Shown here in pieces: positions 60,101 to 64,000 of a DNA stretch of 64,000 nt. Both the position numbers and the translations under genes were made by a program. The DNA lies in NCBI GenBank assembly GCA_019637585.1, contig JAHBVL010000001.1, forward strand, positions 372,001-436,000. The letters run 5' to 3'. Source of the stretch: Thermomicrobiales bacterium. GTDB lineage: Bacteria; Chloroflexota; Chloroflexia; Thermomicrobiales; UBA6265. The notes beneath the pieces were generated by a model. That model was not told the DNA's origin. It made no database searches and saw only the letters and a program-made list of their open reading frames with translations. Each line of letters begins with the position of its first letter. Position 1 is the first letter of the stretch.

Positions 60101-60514
60101 GAGTGCTGCAGCGGCTGCTGCGAGTACTTCCTGGGACAGGGCCCGTTCTGCCGGAACGCCAGCGTCTGCGCGAGTTGCAGCGGTCTCGGCCGTATCTGCA
60201 CCTCCGACGATGAGTGCTGCAGCGGTTGTTGCCAGGGCGACGATACGGTCGGCACGGGTCTCTGCGCCCCGGCATTCACCTGCGAAGTCATCAACGCTTC
60301 TGAACCGGTCGATGGGTTTGTTGCCGATGAACCGGAAAGCTGTGAGACCTGTGAGTCGCTCGGGCTCTGGTGTGGCTCAGCGCATGATGGCTGCGGCAAT
60401 GTGCTCGACTGCGGTGCATGTTGCCAACCGCTCACTTGCGCCGAGCTTCGCGTACCCTGTGGTCCAACCGTCGACAATTGCGGCGACACAATCGACTGCG
60501 GACCCTGCGGGTAG
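57188..60514 (+). CDS. Giant Tat-exported cysteine-rich protein with threonine-rich linkers
   Basis: A 1108-residue protein from the ATG at 57188, preceded by ggaaggggacc. The Tat leader (KRFDQLTRLVGQGASRRSIF, then Gly/Ala core) closely matches the other two large family leaders. Cys-rich modules, many with CC and DNCRWCGD-type motifs, are separated by Thr-rich linkers (about residues 300-325 and 415-450; bases 58090-58165 and 58435-58530). The C-terminus has repeated HDGCGNVLDCGACC-style units and no LPxTG. The linkers look ideal for O-glycosylation. Extracellular, disulfide-rich structural or adhesive role is inferred. Confidence 0.85.
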   Translation: MDDKRFDQLTRLVGQGASRRSIFKGLLGLGGAAIAGGVAAEKVDARDLRTRPEISTPPPPAPTTTTSTTPAPCPGQEQCPNSTLCCPTGTCARSGNKAICCDGQGGRGSVVCGRECCDSIYSCCDRECCPDGATCLTSVFEEGPNVQEEVCCPSHLACDNQCCDGQCYDEFAGLVLNGHPLVIADLSCCPSDGIVCDTAFGEYSCCHGDTPKCCERLGEAPGACVATGGCCNAGDCVDLHPGTHQSCWTCENWTCVPAENDVACGDAPGEVCCDQVCCSAGQICVEEPEGDVGPAQESHICVTTTTTTTTTTSTTTSTTTSTTTTTPECLPVGATNCAAGGPPCCSGFCINNTCADGCSDVGEPCNGPLHCCGEMFCNSQATCGCRPTGFTCNEGDCCDGATCADDGNGVLRCQPAATTTTTSTTTTTSTTTTTSTTTTPEPTTTTTQLCVVCPGAPEGDPCCNLSAGQTCAGNGWCCAADRVACEDGCCGPCQICNPDGPGCIPVLTNGEFCSDPDNGYAPGICCEGDCRSGQVIVCPGQNANCCPSLDQCAGNGDCCSTDRPACGATCCEFCEVCLDPMTSTCGPAPDQTVCWDPTMGYAQGVCCSGGCLGNQTSCPTTTPACPAPGSCANGGGNVPDGCPCNGGSGVCAGGWCCEPALLCGSSCCSGDDECVECQSDQCVNINQGGLCNGGAGICSGPSCVNPPATTTTTPCPDTCLYRCGDWVLCGVETECDDCPDGQFCIANEAGEGWCCPGTSLGTDDNCRWCGDSCPSGETCLDDGSGGFVCGPPPCVDETFTCLYKCGPWNDECGVEYNCNCEGFIADEWFCTSAGWCCEGTGLGTDDNCRWCGDACGAGDTCQSVGEGAFDCLPEVTTTPEPACDPRVDCVNVQTPQCTDLCPPGSQSGNNRGLAGTCCNGNGQCCSNSCTNDVCDPVAGEQTTAPPDPTTTTVACLPTSTIPNPVTCSESSECCSGCCEYFLGQGPFCRNASVCASCSGLGRICTSDDECCSGCCQGDDTVGTGLCAPAFTCEVINASEPVDGFVADEPESCETCESLGLWCGSAHDGCGNVLDCGACCQPLTCAELRVPCGPTVDNCGDTIDCGPCG

Positions 60515-60692
60515 TGAGTCATTCGGCTGGCGAGCCGGCGATGAGACTCGCCGAACTATTGAGATTCGATCGTGCGAACCGGGCCAGCGCCCGGTTCGCG
60601 TCGTCAACGAGCGGGTTTGCTTCGCCGTCTGAGGTTCGCTTGGGTACAATCACCGCCATTGATTCGCGAATTCCCACTGAGTACGACCTGGA

Positions 60693-61601
60693 ATGACCAA
60701 GCTCACGATCGGTATGGCCACATACAAGGACTTCGACGGCGTGTTTTTCACGCTGCAGGCCTTGCGGATGTATCAGGATCTGACCGAGTGCGAGCTTCTG
60801 GTTATCGACAACTTTGGCGATGAGCACACCGAAAAGATCTCCAAAGATGCCGGCGCTCGCTATATCAGGAACACCGACGTTGTCGGCACCTCCGCTCCCC
60901 GCGATCTCGTGTTCCGGGAGGCGGAGGGCGAAGCGGTGCTCTGCATGGATTCCCATGTGCTGCTGGCGGCCGGGTCGATTGCCAGGCTGAAGCAGTATTA
61001 CGCGGAGCATCCTGGCACCCCCGATCTCCTGCAGGGACCACTCCTGTACGACGATCTGAAGAATATCTCGACCCATTTCGACCCCGTCTGGCGAGCCCAA
61101 ATGTGGGGAACCTGGGGGCTCGATCAACGCGGACTCGATGTGAATGGCGAAGCGTTCGATATCCCGATGCAGGGACTCGGCGTGTTCAGCAGTCGTAAAG
61201 ACGCATGGCTCGGGTTCAATCCGGCGTTCCGGGGGTTTGGCGGCGAAGAAGGGTACATTCACGAGAAGTTCCGCCAGGCCGGAGCGCGCACGCTCTGCCT
61301 GCCCTGGTTCCGCTGGAATCACCGCTTTGCCCGGCCGGCTGGCGTGCCGTATCCGCTTTTTCTGCGAGACAAGCTCAGAAACTACATCATCGGTCACACC
61401 GAGCTGGGTCTCGATATCCAGCCGATCATCGATCACTTCTCCGAGCACGCAACGACGGAGTCGATTCAGGCGATCGTCGATGAAGCGATGCTCCTGGGCG
61501 TCAGTCAGGTGCCGGATTACACGCCGTACGTGCCCGAACCGGCGCCACCACCACCACCGCCACCGACTCCACCTCAGCCCGCCACTCAGCGCCGTGGCTG
61601 A
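60693..61601 (+). CDS. Glycosyltransferase family 2-like protein
   Basis: A 302-residue GT-A enzyme. LTIGMATYKDFDGVFFTLQA is the usual GT2 start, LLVIDNFGDE follows, and CMDSH takes the place of the metal-binding DxD. GFNPAFRGFGGEEGYIHEKF resembles the ED-type acceptor motif. A proline-rich tail (from about residue 280) is unusual for the family. It transfers a sugar from a nucleotide donor. It starts a three-gene cluster right after the giant Cys-rich gene. Confidence 0.83.
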   Translation: MTKLTIGMATYKDFDGVFFTLQALRMYQDLTECELLVIDNFGDEHTEKISKDAGARYIRNTDVVGTSAPRDLVFREAEGEAVLCMDSHVLLAAGSIARLKQYYAEHPGTPDLLQGPLLYDDLKNISTHFDPVWRAQMWGTWGLDQRGLDVNGEAFDIPMQGLGVFSSRKDAWLGFNPAFRGFGGEEGYIHEKFRQAGARTLCLPWFRWNHRFARPAGVPYPLFLRDKLRNYIIGHTELGLDIQPIIDHFSEHATTESIQAIVDEAMLLGVSQVPDYTPYVPEPAPPPPPPPTPPQPATQRRG

Positions 61602-61681
61602 GGGGGTGGCAAGAAGCGACCGGCGTGACCGGCGCATCACCCCTCCACCGGGCAGGTGGACCCGTATCACGGCGATGAGCC

Positions 61682-62608
61682 ATGCATGACCGTCTCGCGC
61701 TCGTAACCGGCGCCGCCGGTTTCATCGGTTCACATCTTGTCGAACGGCTCGCCCGGGAGGGCTGGCGCGTGCGCGGACTCGATATCCGGCAGCCGACAGG
61801 GTCGTGGGTCGATGCCCTCGATGGCGATCGGGTGAAGTTCACGACCGGCGATATCCGGGATGCCGATCTGCTGGCGCGCCTGGCCGAGGGAGTCGACGTC
61901 GTTTTCCATCAGGCGGCGATTTCGTCGGTGCAGCGATCGGTCGAGAACCCTCGCGAAACGGTCGATGTCAACATCGGCGGCACACTCAACGTTCTCGAAG
62001 CAGCGCGGGTCAATGGTTGTCGCGTCGTTTTTGCGTCATCGGCCGCAATCTATGGCGACGCCCTGGAAACGCCCAAAACGGAAGCGATGCTGCCCAGACC
62101 GCTCACACCCTACGCCGTCTCCAAACTGAGCGGCGAGCATCTGTGCGCCTCATACGGTCATGTCTATGGCGTCGAAACCGTGGCATTGCGCTACTTCAAT
62201 GTCTACGGCCCGAGGCAGGATCCTTCGTCGCCCTACAGCGGGGTCATTTCCCGCTTCGTCGATGCTGTCGGCCAAGGGCGGCCCGTGACGATCTTCGGCG
62301 ATGGGGAACAGACCCGCGATTTCGTCTCTGTCTCGGATGTGGTGAACGCGAACCTGCAGGCGGCATGCGCGCGTGAGGCATCCGGCCGGGCGTTCAACAT
62401 TGGAAGCGGCGCCGCCACATCGCTAAACGAGCTGCTGGCCATCATTGGCCGGTTGGCGAACTCGATCCCGGTTGTGGACGCGCATCCCGCCCGGGCAGGC
62501 GACATTCGAGACTCGCTGGCATCGATCGCATCCGCCAGGGCGGTTCTTGGCTACTCGCCCTCGACGCCGCTCGAACTGGGGCTTGCGGCGATGGTCGATG
62601 GCGCATGA
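61682..62608 (+). CDS. NAD-dependent nucleotide-sugar epimerase/dehydratase
   Basis: A 308-residue extended SDR. TGAAGFIGSHL is the cofactor loop, the catalytic Ser is in FASSAAIYG and Tyr/Lys in YAVSKLSGE, and LRYFNVYGPRQDPSSPYSGV is typical of UDP-glucose 4-epimerase and related enzymes. It probably makes a nucleotide sugar for the neighbouring transferases. It overlaps the next gene by the 4-base ATGA. Confidence 0.92.
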   Translation: MHDRLALVTGAAGFIGSHLVERLAREGWRVRGLDIRQPTGSWVDALDGDRVKFTTGDIRDADLLARLAEGVDVVFHQAAISSVQRSVENPRETVDVNIGGTLNVLEAARVNGCRVVFASSAAIYGDALETPKTEAMLPRPLTPYAVSKLSGEHLCASYGHVYGVETVALRYFNVYGPRQDPSSPYSGVISRFVDAVGQGRPVTIFGDGEQTRDFVSVSDVVNANLQAACAREASGRAFNIGSGAATSLNELLAIIGRLANSIPVVDAHPARAGDIRDSLASIASARAVLGYSPSTPLELGLAAMVDGA

Positions 62609-63564
62609 ACGTCGCCATGGCGACCACACCCGAACCTGATCAACCGCAGCCAGCGCGGCGCGCCGTCGTCTGCTTCGTCGACGACCGGCCAGCGCTCATT
62701 CAGCAGACGCATGCGCTCTATCTTTCCCTCATCGATTCGGACGCCCAGGATACCGATCTCGTGGCGATGGGTCCGGAAGCGGCGCTGGACCGCTTGCCGG
62801 CCGGTGTGGTCAAGGTGCCGCAGCAACCGGCTGCCGATCATCCGCTGTGGAAGAGCTATCGATACATCAATTCCATTGCTTGCATGAACGGCGAGGGCGC
62901 CGGTCTGCTCAACGCGTACACGCACGTACTCCGGACGGACGTGGACACCTTCATCATGCCGGGTTGGAACGATTTCCACCCGGAGACGTTCGTCTGGGGC
63001 GAAGGAGCCTATTCCAACAGCAACGACATCAGATCCCGGCTCCTGGCCATCAGCAAGGCTTTCGGGTTGACTTATCGGGGATATGTCAATGTCGGCTCAA
63101 CATGGTACGGACCGACAGCCGAAGTCCGCCGCGTTGCCGCTGTCTCCGAAATGATCGCCCGGCACATTTTCACGGAGCACTTTCCGGATGGCGAAGGCGC
63201 CTGGCCTGATTGGTATCAGGGCGTGACGACGATGTACTCGGGCGATATCGCCGTGAACCACTGCATCGCCGAGGGATCGCGAAGTCCGGTGCTCGATTCC
63301 TGGAGCACATCGCAGGCGTCGGTCGATCAGGCTGTCCACGTCCATTGCTGGCATACCGATGCCATGTTTTCCAAGCATTGGTTCATGAGCGGCAGGTACG
63401 ATCAGATCGATCTGGAGAGTATCGACACGTCGATCGTCGCCAACTACTGTCTGGACACGTCATTCCGGTCTGTCGAGCGTCTTCGCCAGCGAGATGAGCA
63501 ACTCATGGTCGAGCGCGCGCCGTTTGGCATCACGCCCGCCGGTCTTCCTCATCGGAGCGGATGA
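62605..63564 (+). CDS. Uncharacterised protein with glycosyltransferase-like DxD motif
   Basis: A 319-residue protein. YTHVLRTDVDTFIMPGWNDF contains a DVD that resembles a GT-A metal motif, and AVVCFVDDRPALIQQTHALY begins the fold. I know of no named function for this family. Translational coupling to the epimerase and adjacency to a GT2 gene suggest glycan synthesis. A second conserved-looking stretch is YSNSNDIRSRLLAISKAFGL. Confidence 0.75.
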   Translation: MNVAMATTPEPDQPQPARRAVVCFVDDRPALIQQTHALYLSLIDSDAQDTDLVAMGPEAALDRLPAGVVKVPQQPAADHPLWKSYRYINSIACMNGEGAGLLNAYTHVLRTDVDTFIMPGWNDFHPETFVWGEGAYSNSNDIRSRLLAISKAFGLTYRGYVNVGSTWYGPTAEVRRVAAVSEMIARHIFTEHFPDGEGAWPDWYQGVTTMYSGDIAVNHCIAEGSRSPVLDSWSTSQASVDQAVHVHCWHTDAMFSKHWFMSGRYDQIDLESIDTSIVANYCLDTSFRSVERLRQRDEQLMVERAPFGITPAGLPHRSG

Positions 63565-63633
63565 GGAACTGCCCACCCGAGTATGAAGCGGTTGTGCGGG
63601 GAGAGTGGAGGCCTCTCCTTCGCGTCCGGCGAC

Positions 63634-63661
63634 TTGACATCATCCTCCGATTTGCTATCCT
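63634..63661 (+). promoter_or_regulatory. Promoter for the fourth cysteine-rich family gene
   Basis: TTGACA (63634-63639), 16-base spacer, TATCCT (63656-63661). It gives a leader of about 190 bases before the ATG at 63854. Nothing else was seen in the 63565-63853 gap. Confidence 0.6.
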
Positions 63662-63853
63662 GTCTACATAATCCAATTCCGCAGAATGTCCATCCTTCGA
63701 ACGGGGGCATGTGTTGGACACGCGGCGCAGATCCTTCCTCTCAAACACACCATCGTTCATGCGCGTTGCGGTTGTGCGCCGTATCGCGCTCCCTCTCGTC
63801 TTCCTCCAGCGTTTCGACAGCGGATCGTTCCGCCAGCGTGAGGTGGTGCATCA

Positions 63854-64000
63854 ATGGATGGAAAGTCGTTTGATGATCTGACGAAGCTTGTTGGCCGGGG
63901 AGCATCTCGCCGCACAATTCTTCGAGGGTTGCTGGGGTTGGGTGGCGCCGCAGCGGTGGGCGCGAGTACGAGTACCCCCGATGCAGCCGCTCGCGACGCC
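63854..64000 (+). CDS. Tat-leader start of another cysteine-rich family protein (3' truncated by window)
   Basis: Only 49 codons are present. KSFDDLTKLVGRGASRRTIL then RGLLGLGGAAAVGA is almost the same leader as those at 57188 and 50700, so a further paralogue is expected, though its Cys-rich body lies outside the window. It begins at an ATG 9-10 bases after aggtgg, with its own promoter. Confidence 0.85.
   Translation, partial: MDGKSFDDLTKLVGRGASRRTILRGLLGLGGAAAVGASTSTPDAAARDA

Overview
The window is a high-GC bacterial chromosome segment. Its traits point to a Chloroflexota bacterium of the Thermomicrobia type: many Tat leaders, an F420/LLM-type oxidoreductase, split glycine decarboxylase, Dpp and Bmp ABC systems, and dense GC-rich intergenic repeats. 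That placement is inferred from gene content; no rRNA or tRNA gene was recognised.

Layout. 1-7 kb: 3' part of a UvrD-type helicase fused to a RecB-like nuclease, acylphosphatase, a Bcr/CflA exporter, a 300-bp cluster of DnaA-box-like sites, and a P1B-4 metal ATPase. 7-14 kb: a class A beta-lactamase-fold hydrolase, a VapC-type toxin pair, a threonine dehydratase-like enzyme and a three-gene oligopeptide ABC transporter. 14-24 kb: M20 deacylase, glycine decarboxylase (GcvPA/GcvPB), an AcoX-type NAD-kinase-like protein carrying an in-frame repeat insertion, an enolase-superfamily enzyme, MarR plus a divergent EamA exporter, an enolase-gene remnant, an Abi-like HEPN protein and a decayed antitoxin/toxin pair. 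24-31 kb: a sugar-type ABC system whose two permeases are fused into one polypeptide, an NTF2-like secreted protein and a TetR/cupin divergent pair.

32-50.6 kb is a long minus-strand catabolic block: GntR, LLM oxidoreductase, M29-like metalloprotein, cupin, class II aldolase, a three-subunit xanthine-dehydrogenase-type hydroxylase, a lactonase-like MBL protein, a Bmp-type (nucleoside/purine-like) ABC importer, class V aminotransferase, SDR and 3-hydroxyacyl-CoA dehydrogenase. Together they suggest uptake and oxidation of a nitrogenous, possibly heterocyclic, substrate; the substrate itself is not determined.

50.7-64 kb is a surface region. Four Tat-exported, very cysteine-rich proteins (one cut by the window end) lie here, two of them ending in LPSTG, a hydrophobic segment and a basic tail. 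Interspersed are threonine dehydrogenase, a RAYT transposase with five REP copies, a 113-bp triple tandem repeat, and a glycosyltransferase/epimerase cluster that could decorate the Thr-rich linkers.

The most unusual feature is the repeat landscape. Many gene junctions hold paired, inverted arrays of 7-bp repeats (GGCAAAG, GGCAGCN, GTGCATA, GGTAACT types). Four pairs enclose only 70-130 bp. Two pairs, with different heptamers, each enclose one four-helix-bundle (S23/23S rRNA IVP-like) gene. The same arrays also join two hairpin elements in a fixed C-B-A order. They look like one modular family of insertions, with the four-helix-bundle gene as its only cargo here.
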